Assembly: GCA_021521415.1 (NCBI GenBank)
Contig: JAIQDT010003751.1
Span: forward strand, 1-64,000
Direction of reading: 5' to 3'
Source of the DNA: Bidens hawaiensis
Lineage: Eukaryota; Streptophyta; Magnoliopsida; Asterales; Asteraceae
Length of the DNA: 64,000 nt
Part shown: positions 36,201-46,700 of the stretch, in pieces
Numbering within the stretch: the stretch's first letter is position 1
How the letters are laid out: every line of letters starts with the position of its first letter
The notes under the pieces: generated by a model
What the model saw: only the letters and a program-made list of their open reading frames with translations
Told to the model about the DNA's origin: nothing
The model's database searches: none
Position numbers and translations under genes: made by a program

Positions 36201-37859
36201 CACTGACCATAAAAGCCTTCAGCATATCTTTGATCAAAAGGAACTCAACATGAGGCAACGCCGATGGAACGAACTCATCAGCGATTACGATTGTGAGATC
36301 CGGTATCATCCTGGTAAGGCTAATGTGGTAGCCGATGCGCTCAGCCGAAAACCCTGCCAGCTTAACTGTATTTTGCCGCGCACGAAGCTTCACTTTGCGC
36401 CGATCCAAAGCAACCTTGAATCGCGTATTCGTGACGCGCAGCGCGCATCCATCAGTAATGGTAACCTTCGCGCCGAGTTAGCGTGTGGCGCGGAAGCACA
36501 TTTTGTGCCCAATCTGAGTGGAATTCTCTGCTATCTTAATCGCATCTGGATTCCCTTTGATGATAATCTTCGCGCTGATATCCTGAGTGAAGCGCACAAA
36601 TCTCGGTATTCTATTCATCCCGGCGCTGATAAGATGTACAAGGATTTGCGCATTACTTATTGGTGGCCCGGTATGAAAAGGATATTGCTGTGTTCGTAGC
36701 TAAATGCCTGACCTGTTCTAAGGTAAAAGCTGAACACCAACGCCCATCTGGTTTGCTCGAACAACCAGAAATTCCTACGTGGAAATGGGAATGTGTAGCG
36801 ATGGACTTCATTACCAAGTTACCTTTGACAGCAAGCAAACATGATAGCATTTGGGTAATAGTGGATCGTTTGACTAAGTCTGCTCACTTTCTGCCCATTC
36901 GTGAAAACTACCGTGTTGAGCATCTCGCGCAGCTTTATGTCAAGGAAATTGTCTGCCGCCATGGTACTCCTTTGAGCATCATATCCGATCGCGATGGCCG
37001 TTTTATATCCCGCTTTTGGAAATCTCTCCAATCTGCGTTAGGAACTCGCTTGGACATAAGTACGGCATATCATCCTCAGACTGACGGTCAGTCTGAGCGA
37101 ACTATTCAAACTCTTGAGGATATGCTCCGATCTAGTGTTCTTGATTTTGGAGGTAATTGGGATTCGCACCTGCCTTTGATCGAGTTCTCTTATAATAACA
37201 GCTATCATTCCAGTATCGGTATGGCCCCATTTGAAGCACTTTACGGTCGTAAGTGCCGCTCCCCGATTTGTTGGAACGAAGTGGGTGAAGCTCAAATCAC
37301 AGGACCCGAACTTGTTCAAGAGACAACCGATAAAATCGCCAAGATCCGTGATCATCTGCTGACTGCCAGAAGTCGACAGAAGAGTTACGCAGATCGTAGG
37401 CGGAAGCCTCTCGAATTTCAAGTTGGTGATCTTGTTCTCCTCAAAGTGTCGCCCTGGAAGGGTGTTGTCCGCTTTGGGAAGAAAGGTAAGCTTGCTCCTC
37501 GATATGTTGGACCATTTAAGATTCTCGCGCATGTAGGAAAAGTTGCCTACAGACTTGACCTGCCGCCCGCGCTCAGTAATGTGCATCCAACGTTCCATGT
37601 ATCCAACCTCAAGAAGTGTTTAGCTGACGAGAACCTTCACATTCCACTCGATGAAGTTCAAGTGGATGAATCTATGCATTTCGTTGAGAAGCCAGTTGAG
37701 ATTATGGATCGCGAGGTTAAGCAAACCAAGCGCAGTCGCATCCCTATCGTGAAAGTTCGCTGGGAGTCCAAGCGCGGAGCCGAGTTTACATGGGAAAGGG
37801 AAGATCTGATGAAGATCAAGTACCCGCACCTGTTCTCTGCGCAACCTACTTCGAGATAA
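33235..37859 (+). pseudogene. gag-pol: Element C gag-pol polyprotein, one frameshift and altered protease
   Basis: Starting at ATG 33235, the frame is open for 1154 codons to 36699. It covers Retrotrans_gag (about residues 50-200), zinc knuckles ([14 protein letters not shown] near 380), protease, RT with FIDD near residues 780-783, RNase H and the start of integrase. Near 36676-36680 one base is missing relative to element B. The integrase core, GPF module and chromodomain-like tail continue in the next frame from about 36680 to TAA 37857-37859. The protease motif reads DTSA (codon 34579-34581 AGC) where element B has DTGA; the Gly is normally invariant, so the enzyme is probably inactive. 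It could move only with proteins supplied by another copy. Confidence 0.93.
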
Positions 37860-37879
37860 ATTTCGGGACGAAATTTCTT

Positions 37880-37893
37880 AAAGTAGGGGAGAC
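37880..37893 (+). other. Polypurine tract of element C
   Basis: AAAGTAGGGGAGAC lies immediately before the 3' LTR, identical to element B. Confidence 0.82.
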
Positions 37894-39854
37894 TGTAACA
37901 TCTGCCCCGATCCGACCCGACCCAGGTACCCGTTTCTCTGACCCGATCTCTTTCTTTTATGATTTAGTATTTATTTATACTTATATTTTACTTTTAATAA
38001 TAATAATATATTTTCCTTCCCGCCTCTTTCTCTCTCTTTCTTTCCGCCGTCCCGTCCCTCTTCTTCTCTCTTTCCGCCTTCTTTTCCCTCTTGTCGCCGT
38101 CCCGCCCTTACGCCTTGTTTCCCTCTTTTTCTTCTAACTCTTTGCTTGTCCTTTGTTCCTTCCCGCCTAAGGTTGTCTGCGCAGCTTCACGCGCCAGACT
38201 CCTTACACGGAAGCCTGCGTGAAGACCAGTTGTTCCTGCGATACGCGAGACGAACTGTCCCCGCAGCGCGCTAAGGACTTTAGTTCTTCCCGCGACGCGC
38301 TAAGGAATATAGTTCTTCTCGCGACGCGCTTAGAATTGAAGTTCTTCCCGCGGCGCGCTTAGAATTGTAGTTCTTCCCGCGGCGCGCTTAGAATTGTAGT
38401 TCTTTCCGCGGCGCGCAAAGGTTGATTCTGTCTGCCTTCGCGCTCGCGCACTCTTGACCTTCTGTGTCTGCCTTCGCGCTCAAGCTTTCTCGCGCTATGT
38501 CTTGAGTCTTTTCTTCTGTTTAATCTAGCCGTTTGCTTTTGTGATGTCTTATCTTTTGAGCCGTTGACCTAATCTGCTTTATGTCTGAAAAGTTACTTTC
38601 GGCGCAGCATGCGCACCAACCCCATTGGTTGGCAGAAAAAGTGACTGACATTATCTTTGGAGATCTGCTTTTTCCATGCTTGACCAGTACCTTTATCTGA
38701 TCCGCCCATGCTTTTTACTGTTCCCTGTCAGCTTTTTCTCTTTTCCCTGCTACCATATCTTTTGATATCTTTTGCTTTTGGAATCTTTTACTTTTTGAGA
38801 TCTTTTCCCCTTTTTCTAGGGATTGTGTTCCCTAGGGTTTCTCTATAAATAATAATAATATTTTCCTAACACTACACACACAAAACACTTAATCTCTCCT
38901 GTTCTCTCTTGCTCCTTGCTCTCTCTGCCGTCTTCCTCTCTGCCTCCGTCTTCCTCCCTGTTCTGCCCTGCTTTTCCGGTAATATATATTATATATAATA
39001 ATTTACTTATTAATTATGCTAACTTATAATCAAGACTTAAAACAAATCATTAAAACAATAATCTTATTTATAGGTTAACTTGTGCTTGTTTAAAGTTGGT
39101 TCTTGCTTTATCTTACACCGCATCGTTTATCAAGTGAGTAATCTCGTACATAATCCCTTTTTATTTTTAATGTTTTGGGATGTTCATGTGTTCATACAAA
39201 CTTGGAGTCTTAAACTTGTTTATGAACTTTAGTCGCGCAGTATCCCATGTGTTGAGGACGTAGACTTGGCTGTTTATTTGTATGTGTGGATCATTAACCG
39301 TCTTGTCGGTCTATTCCGCAGTTCTCATGGTACCATTAGATGAACACGGGAGAACTATCGTTTATGATTTTCTCTTTTGTTTACACTTGCACAGTCTTTC
39401 TTGTTTGTGAGCTCAATTGTGAGCACTGGCAGTCTATGAATCTTAGAGTTGGTCCCGATCAGATTACACCCTTGTTGAAAACCAGACATACACATGTTGC
39501 GCGCAGATTTATTATTATCTATGTATTGTATTAAACTTGATTTCTCACCAACACGCAAGTGTTTGACGTTTATTTTAACACATGTTCAGGTTTGCAGTAG
39601 CTGTTTTGGAGCTTGTGGACACGTAGGAAGTTTTCTTTATTTTGGACCTAGATTAAAATGTATCAAGACAAGTTTTTGCTGTTCGAATATTATGATTTAT
39701 AATATATTGATTTATGATGATTTATGTTATCTTGTTTACTTTGCGCGTGCACGAATGAATGTATTTATTAAATATTGACACCCAATAGTGTCACGAGTAA
39801 TGAAACAATATGTGGCGCCCCGATGTATAATCCGCCTTTGGTCGGGGTGTTACA
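37894..39854 (+). repeat. 3' LTR of element C
   Basis: This 1961 bp LTR is nearly identical to the 5' copy. The TATA box is at 38844-38851. The 29-bp array differs in unit composition: one unit containing TTATGGATATCG is absent and one TTAGAATTGTAG unit is gained. Confidence 0.96.
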
Positions 39855-40199
39855 CAAATAATACCCTTTGACGCATTCTCGCTTTCGCTGGCCCAAGCTC
39901 TTGCTAAAGCGACCTCTTTGGTTGCGTTCCACATGAGAACCGTTTCTCGGTGTGACGGTTCAACGAGTTGGGGTTGGGTTACATTAGTGGCACGCTTTTT
40001 CGCCGTTTTCTTCTTCGCGGGTTTAGGTTCGGTTTGGATTTCCAGCACCACCTCTTGAACATCATCGTCAGTTTGAAGGGTTTCACTTGAAATGCCTTGC
40101 TGTTGGAGGTATGCGTTATACTTGAGCCACTCGTTGTAAGCTTGAACCGAACCTTGCGTTATCTCTGGGAGCGCCTTATAGTTTGGGTCCATTTTGAGT

Positions 40200-40765
40200 T
40201 GTGTAGAAATTTTGTAGTTGGTTAAAATTTATAGATGAGAATGGTTGAAATTGGTTTGTTTTTGGTTAAAATGGTTAGTATATATATTATTTAAAGAGAT
40301 AAAATAAATTAATTTTTTTAAATAGACCGTTCCCAGCAGTCATATGGACTAAATGACGCGACTGATGGTCATCATTGGCCTCACATCACGCGTGAACCAG
40401 TAGGGGGCGGGGCGGTGTTCACAGGTCTCACACGAGTGAGCTGGCATCCACGTCGGACCAGTGGGGGTTGCCCACTGGTGTATACCGGCCGGCCTAATTA
40501 TGTGAGGGGAATGTAAATTATAGGGTGAGGTTGTGAGTGGTTGTGAGTGTAAATTATAGGGTGGAAAGAGAAAAGGTAGTGATTTTTTGTAAATTTGGGA
40601 AAACTTTGTTTGTTCCTATTTATTTTTTAATATTTGTTGAATTGGTTGTAAGTAGATGAGAGAAAAAACGGTATGATAAAAGTATAAAAAAATATTTTTT
40701 TTAATTGAATAAGAGAGAGAAATGTAATGTTTTTAGTGTAATTATAGAGATGTGGATGGAGGGTG
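40200..40765. other. Intergenic region 5' of the decayed SANT-like gene
   Basis: It contains a GC-richer block at about 40370-40490 (CACGCGTGAACCAG, GGCCGGCC) and AT-rich flanks, with no gene. The sequence just before the hAT element and just after it (42904 on) may be one older short repeat interrupted by the hAT insertion. Confidence 0.4.
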
Positions 40766-41065
40766 GGCTAGGATAGAGGTGCACAAATCGGGTTCAAATG
40801 GAAAACCTGAACCGGTTCCAAACCGGTTTTTTCACACCGGGTTGTAAAATGGCACCGGTTCCAATCAAGAACCGGTTCAGTTCCCGACCCGAACCGATGC
40901 CCAGATATGCGAACTTTTAAGAACCGGGTAGGGTATGAACCGGAACCGGTTTTTACGTAAAAACCGGTTCCACCGGTTTTTTTTGAAATTTAAATATTAG
41001 AGCCGTTTGGAACCGGTTCCAACGGCTATATAGCCGTTTTTGACCGTTGGAACCGGTTTTTTAAC

Positions 41066-41095
41066 TATAAATAGGTTATTTTCTTACTATAAATA
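41066..41095 (+). promoter_or_regulatory. Tandem TATA boxes before the left BED ORF
   Basis: TATAAATA occurs at 41066-41073 and again at 41088-41095, 85-114 bases upstream of the ATG at 41180. Spacing to the second fits a plant core promoter. Confidence 0.5.
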
Positions 41096-41179
41096 GCAAG
41101 GTTTGTTTGTTTACTTGTTAAACCACTTCCAAACTATAAAACACACTCCAAACCACAATTAACCTTAAACCGACAACAA

Positions 41180-41431
41180 ATGACAACCAATGATGACGTT
41201 GTTATGGTGATCGAAACAACAAGATGCCCCGATGTTTGGGTTCATTACGATTTGTGTCTCATGACCGACTCACATGAGTTGGCACGTTGCAAATATTGCT
41301 CGAAGTTTCTTAAAGCAGGGTCCAACTCGACATTACGAAAACATACGAATAAGTATTGTCGAGAGAAAAGAAGATTGGAAGCTAAAAAAACGGAAGTGGG
41401 AGAGTCGTCCGGCTCTACAACCCAAAAATAA
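41180..41431 (+). CDS. BED-type zinc finger protein, short, hAT-derived
   Basis: This 83-codon frame consists almost only of a BED finger: aromatic W20 and Y23, then Cys ligands C37 and C40, His H55 and C60, followed by a basic tail (REKRRLEAKK). BED fingers are the N-terminal DNA-binding domains of hAT transposases and bind the element's own ends. There is no catalytic domain. The stop is a clean TAA at 41429. A DNA-binding-only product could compete with full transposase, which is an inference. It is only distantly similar to the BED finger of the opposite ORF, so it is not a simple recent inverted duplication. Confidence 0.7.
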   Translation: MTTNDDVVMVIETTRCPDVWVHYDLCLMTDSHELARCKYCSKFLKAGSNSTLRKHTNKYCREKRRLEAKKTEVGESSGSTTQK

Positions 41432-41615
41432 GTATTCCCGGATTAAAACGACGGACTTTGTTTTTTATGTTTTAGTTGTTATGTTTAGTATCGTTTATGT
41501 TTTAATAATGTTTGTAATAGTTAGTTTTTAAATAAATAAAATGTTCGTCGTTATTAAAAAAGTAACAAAAATTAATCGTGAGTAACAAAAGTAATTATAA
41601 TAAAACAAATCAAAA

Positions 41616-42341
41616 CTAAATATTAGTTGAACAAGTTACAAATAATTCAAACAATTTTTCGGCGGTATGTGGGAATGGGAAGTTTTCAAAAGCGATTGTG
41701 CGTTTCATCAATTGCCATGTCACCGGATCAACCCAATGAGCGGTGACACATATGTATGATTCGGGCAACCCGTGTGGTGCCGACCAAACATCGGTAGTTA
41801 AACTAACCATGGCTTCTAAAGAATGAAAAGACTCGATTAACTCTTTTTTAGCACACTCCCACAACCTGATACAATGACGTCTTAAGGTAGTACGACTTAC
41901 ATGTGTGTATCTCGGTTGTAGAGTTTCGCGAATCAACGACGTCAACTCCGGGTCATCAAAGTGGTTAAACGGCAAACCTCGTTGAATAACGAACTTTGCC
42001 ATTCTATTTTGAACTTGAGTCGTGTTGTAACGAAATAGTGTACCATCTTTACCCAAGTCAATTTGATCGGTCGCGCCAATCCCTTTCAACGCCTTGCAAT
42101 ATGGCTTCTCGATGTGCTTTCTCAAAGAAGAGTTGGAATCGTGCTTTAATATTGAACCACATAGTTTGCAACGAGCCTTTTGATAACCTTCGTCATCCAC
42201 AATCAAATCCCAATTCTTCCATATGTCTTGGTTGCGGTTATGGTTGACTACCGTAACAACCCTTGGGTCCTCCGTAACAGGAACGGGGGCAACAAAAACA
42301 CTCTTCTTAGCCTTGTTGTTAGTTTTTTTGATGGGTGCCAT
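41616..42341 (-). pseudogene. hAT transposase N-terminus (RICESLEEPER-like), truncated
   Basis: This 241-codon frame has a Lys-rich N-terminus and a BED finger (W41, W44; C58, C61, H76, C82). It continues into the conserved start of the RICESLEEPER/DAYSLEEPER transposase core and contains SLTTDVWS (D184, normally the first catalytic Asp) and the YICVTAHWVD block. It then ends at about 41616, where full proteins continue for some 400 residues to the second Asp, the Glu and the hAT dimerisation region. It cannot be catalytic. A TATA-like CTATATATAAC (minus strand) lies near 42446-42453, about 105 bases before the ATG. Confidence 0.8.
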
Positions 42342-42470
42342 AATAATATTTAGTTGGATGGTCGGGTAAAGGAACGGGTTTGCTAAAGGAGTAGTATTTT
42401 AGTTTGTTTTTGAGTTTGGTGGTGAAACAAGTAATGGAAACAAGTTATATATAGGTTTGGGCATCAAAAA

Positions 42471-42636
42471 CCGGTTCCAACGGCTATATTACCGTTGGAA
42501 CCGGTTCCAACGGATCTATTGTCTCAAAAACCGGTTCCAACGGCTATATTACCGTTGGAACTAGTTCCAACGGCTAATTGGTGTCTAAAAAACCGGTTCC
42601 AACGGCTATATTACCGTTGGAACCGGTTCCAACGGC
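42471..42636. repeat. Subterminal palindromic repeats of the hAT element
   Basis: There are three tandem units of about 60 bases. Each contains CCGGTTCCAACGG, a short AT spacer (CTATATTA) and CCGTTGGAACCGG, a near-perfect inverted repeat. Related motifs occur at the left end, about 40970-41060. Subterminal repeats of this type are known binding sites for hAT transposase. Confidence 0.8.
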
Positions 42637-42903
42637 TAGTTTGACTTTTGTTTGACCCTTCAAAAAAAACCCGTGGGAACCGGTTTTTCCGGGTACGAAC
42701 CGAACCGGTTCCAATTAAGAACCGGGTAGGAACCGGGTTGGAACTGGTACTGACATACAAATAGGAGAACCGGGTACGATTTTCGGGTACAAAAATACCC
42801 AAACCGGGTATTGTTCCAACCGGTTTGGAACTGGAACCGGTTCCGGTTCTGTTCCACCAGTTAGGTTCCGGAACCGGTTTTTTTGTGCACGTCTAGGCTA
42901 GGA

Positions 42904-43764
42904 TGCTCGAAGTGGAGTAAAGAGCATTTCCAATCATTATTTATCTCCATATCTAAAATTATAATAAAATCACTACATTTTCTCTCCTTTCTAATTAAAT
43001 AATACTTTTTATATCTTTATCATTATCTTTTTTCTTTCCTACACTCACAACCACTTTAAAAAATATTAAAATATTTTAGAGTATGAACAGCGTTTCTCCA
43101 AAATTAACCATGAACAGTAAATTTTCTTTATCTACTCACAATCATACTCTAAAAAATGAAGAATACACGTGTGTTTAAAATAAAAACTTAGTATGAAAAA
43201 TAATTTCATGAATAGATTAATGTCATTTTCGACTACACAAAATTTGGCTAAAACCTCATCTTTGTCTTTGAAGAGTACTTTGATCAACAAACCAAACATA
43301 TGTACCCAAAGCTTACACACTTAATATTATGAGCTAGAGTTTCTTTTTACTACAGTTTATAGGAATTCAAGACGTGCTCAAAGTGAACATGTATCAATAC
43401 ATAAAAGTAATTTATATATGAAATGAGACTTAAAAAAAGATACGTAAAAGCAGTTTCACATGTGAACCATCCGTGTGCACGGTTTAAATTTCGGCCACAA
43501 TTTACTGACTTGGTTTAATCGAAACAGGAAAATTAATAAACGAACGTTTTGAAAGCGGGCTAACTGCTTAGGCTGTCGGCATGGATATCTGTCGGGGTTT
43601 CAAAACATTTAAATGTAGCCAAGGAGATGTGAACCAGCCACACGCGTAAGGTATAAACCAAAGTAAGGTTTATCATAGTAAAACGTACTACAGGCATAGA
43701 TAATGGCATATGAACAATGTACTTGTTACAAATTGAATAGAATCTCTCTTTAAGAAACCGAAAA
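42904..43764. other. Intergenic region between hAT element and COG4
   Basis: AT-rich; GAGCATTTCCAATCATTA near 42922 resembles the start of Tourist-type MITEs. No gene is supported. The final 100 bases would form the COG4 3' region. Confidence 0.45.
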
Positions 43765-46700
43765 TCACAACTTAAGAGCAGCTATGGCCTCGGGTTTGAA
43801 ATCAACCCGCATACCTAAAACCCGCCTCACCTCTGCTGGAGTCAGTCTCCAAGTCATGGGCCCCGCATTCTCACCCCAGAAGTCCAAAATCTCAGACACC
43901 TTCTCCAAGTTTAGAATCGTTGCCATTTGGGTTAACCGAGCAAACTTATCTCTAACGGTCCGTTGAGTCATGCTAGAGAAATGGCTAACCAGCGCCCTCA
44001 CGTCTCGGTCCAGTTGCAGACCACCAAGCTGGCTGAACCGTTTTTGCATCATGATAACTTCGAGCCGTTTTACAATGAAGTCGATAACCAAATGAACAAA
44101 TGAGTCGTAGTTGTTGGCGGTCATTAACGGTTGGAGCCAGCCTGTGTTGGTTTCAACAGTGTGAAGAAGCCTCTGGACCCAGGGGTCGTTTACCTCGTTT
44201 TCTGCGTATTCGGTTTCTGAAAGCTCGTAGCTGACGGTTGCAACGCTGTCTAAAACAGGTCGGATTCGGTGCGTGACGGTTCCTACGAGTTGTTCTAACC
44301 CGGAAGCTAACGCTTTCTTGAACGTGTTGCTCATTTCTCCTAACTCAGATAGACATGACTTGATTCTTTCTCTGTCGGCTGGAGTGGGAAATACCTGATA
44401 AAAAGTAATTTTGTTGAAATTAAAAAAAATTATTAATTGTGTAATTTAAACATGGTAATAACATCTAGTAGGTTATTAAGCATCATGATGATTGAATGGG
44501 CCAGTAAACGAACAAAACGACAGAAAAGGTGCAAGTTTATATTTGACCGTTTAACTTTAACCGTTCAAACGATCGAACACAGAAAAATAAACTAACAGGT
44601 TTCTTGTCTGTGTTCGTTCCTTAAGAAAATGCACGTGTTCGTGTTAGTTTTTGTTCTTGTTCGTTCATTAAAGTATTAAACGAACGGTTCATGAACATAA
44701 ACAAATGAACATGAGTAAACCTCATGATGATTCAATGGGCCTGTAAACGAACCAAACGAACACAAAAAGCACATGTTTATGTTCAACCGTTAAACTTTAA
44801 CCAAACAAACGATCAAACACGAACAAATAAACTAAAGGTTGTTCGTGTTTGTTCGCTAAAAAAATGCACGTCTTCGCGTCAATTTATGTTTGTTCATTAA
44901 CAGTATAAACGAACGATTCATGAACGTAAAACCAATAAAAAGTAAAAGTGAGTGTGTTAGGCCTAAAAAGTTATTAAAACTATGCTAAATTGTAATGGGC
45001 CTAAAAAGTTTAAATGAATATATTAACGAACTTAAACAAACGTAAAGTAACGAACAAAATGAGCGTAAACGCACGAACTTGAATGAACAAAGTAAATGAA
45101 CGAACGAGACATGTGGTCATGTTGGTTTGTTTAACTAAATGCACAAATTTTTTAATTCATGCTCGTTCATTTATTATATAAGCAAACATAAACGACTTTC
45201 CCACCGAACAGTTCAATGAACACTCGTTTCGTTTACAGGCCTATAATTCAACATTGGATTGCAACATGTCAACTTTAACTAACAGACAAATGAAAGATTC
45301 ATTAGCTAATCTTTTAACTATTTTCAGTAACTGAAAGGGTATTCTAATAATGAATGAAGGCCTAAATTTCTTAAACAATATTATATAAAACACAAAATAA
45401 TAATGGATGAAAGTACTAACCTCAACACACTGTTCTTCAATTTCATGTCTCAGTTTAAGTGCATACTCACTACTAACATCCATATTATTCAAAGCAGTAG
45501 CAATATCAACGCCTGTTTTCTGCACAACGCCACCCAAAAACAGCTTTCCCGCAAGATTCGGCTCCCTCATTTTCTGCTGCAAAGCATCGTTATACTCACC
45601 ACCAAGCAAACTTACAGCACTGCTCAACGCTGCAATGACCGAATTAATATTGGATGTCGATATCGACCTGCGACAACAACTCTGTAACACATAAAACACA
45701 TCATCAACCATGGACGTTGTAAGGCTGTCCATCACATGCTCATCAATCTTTATCGCCTTCCTGACATTTTCAACCATGAAGAATCCCTCCAAGATCACAT
45801 AATAACTAGTAATATCTTGAATAACTTTGCTGAAATTACCACTTCTGAAAGCTTTAGTGGCTCGGGGAGTCAACTCCGGGTCAACATGACTCAGCCCCTT
45901 AATCTTCGAAACCATGTAACCGGTATAATCCTCACCTAACTGCGTAAGTGACAATATTTCTTCAAGAAACAACTCGATTTCCCGAGGGTCCGGTCCTTCT
46001 TCTTCACCGGAAGAAAGCAAATCATTCTTGTAAGAATTGATTTCCGACGTCAGTTTCGACAATTTCCTAAACTCCATATACTTTTTCAATATCAACGAGC
46101 CTCGAGAATCACACTCCTCTTGAAGCTCACAAATTGCATACACAATTCCGTCTTCTCCGCATAAACTTTTCAAAATCTCCTCATTCTCTTCAATTGCTAA
46201 CACGATATCTTTGAATAAATTGGTCAAACACGCAACAAAATTAACCTGACTCTGATTCTGTTCCATAAACTCCACTAACTGCTCGAATTCAAGCTTGGAC
46301 CTAACAGATATCACCTTCTTTAAATAACTAACATATGCCTGCAAACAGGGTGAACAATAATCAAACCGTTAACCAAACCAAATTGGAAACACAAAACCGA
46401 AAACCAAATTAACCACAAATCGGTTATTTTTTGTACTCATGATTAACCAAATTAACCAAACCGTACCATTCGTATTTTCATATATATATATATATCTCCA
46501 TTTCATGTATTTATATATTCATTTCATGTATTTAGACCTTAATTTAATGTATTTATATATGCATCCATTTGACCGAACAGAACCGAAAACCGAAAAATCA
46601 ACTGAAAACCAAATTAACCACGAATCGATTATCGGTTATTTTTTGGACCCTCGATTCACCAAACCAATAACCGACGAAACCGAAGTGAAATTAACAGAAA

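Larger units (their letters stand above)
30623..39854 (+). mobile_element. Element C: young Ty3/gypsy chromovirus, same family as B
   Basis: LTRs 30623-32582 and 37894-39854 bound the element, with perfect five-base duplication CAAAT (30618-30622 and 39855-39859). The order is primer site, four-copy leader hairpin, gag-pol, polypurine tract. The LTRs differ by only a few substitutions and by the composition of one tandem array, so the insertion is recent. It sits five bases inside intron 1 of the SANT/NAM-associated gene. Coding capacity is nearly complete but broken by one frameshift and one protease active-site change. Confidence 0.97.
29792..40192 (-). pseudogene. SANT/NAM-associated-domain gene, split by element C and decayed
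   Basis: Exon 1 is 39865-40192 (ATG 40190-40192, 109 codons plus one base). It ends at a GT donor, and its product ends in a Trp-rich helix (TVLMWNATKEVALARAWASES) typical of Myb/SANT-like proteins, often annotated glutathione S-transferase T3-like. Exon 2 is 29792-30540, starting after ATTATTAG. It carries the conserved SLNEKWREMNRKVG block, an AWEKVR-like WEIVRLCPKWH block, an acidic and Lys-rich linker and a C-terminal helical region to TAG 29792-29794. The phases at the two splice sites match. Lesions in exon 2 are TGA where Trp is expected near 30510, a frameshift soon after, another near 30225, and stops plus shifts near 30090 and 29945. Element C lies in the intron, in opposite orientation. 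Related proteins occur as single genes or as accessory proteins of PIF/Harbinger transposons. Confidence 0.7.
40774..42895. mobile_element. hAT element with two convergent BED-finger ORFs
   Basis: The exact eight-base duplication GGCTAGGA flanks the element (40766-40773 and 42896-42903). The ends are TAGAGGTGCACAAA and, inverted, TAGACGTGCACAAA, a typical hAT terminal repeat. Both subterminal regions are full of CCGGTTCCAACGG and its complement. The left ORF (plus, 41180-41431) and right ORF (minus, 41616-42341) point toward each other, and each has a TATA box roughly 90-105 bases upstream of its ATG. No complete transposase is present: the catalytic region beyond the first Asp is missing. 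It is therefore non-autonomous. Its architecture, with a gene 5' end at both termini, is unusual. Confidence 0.9.
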
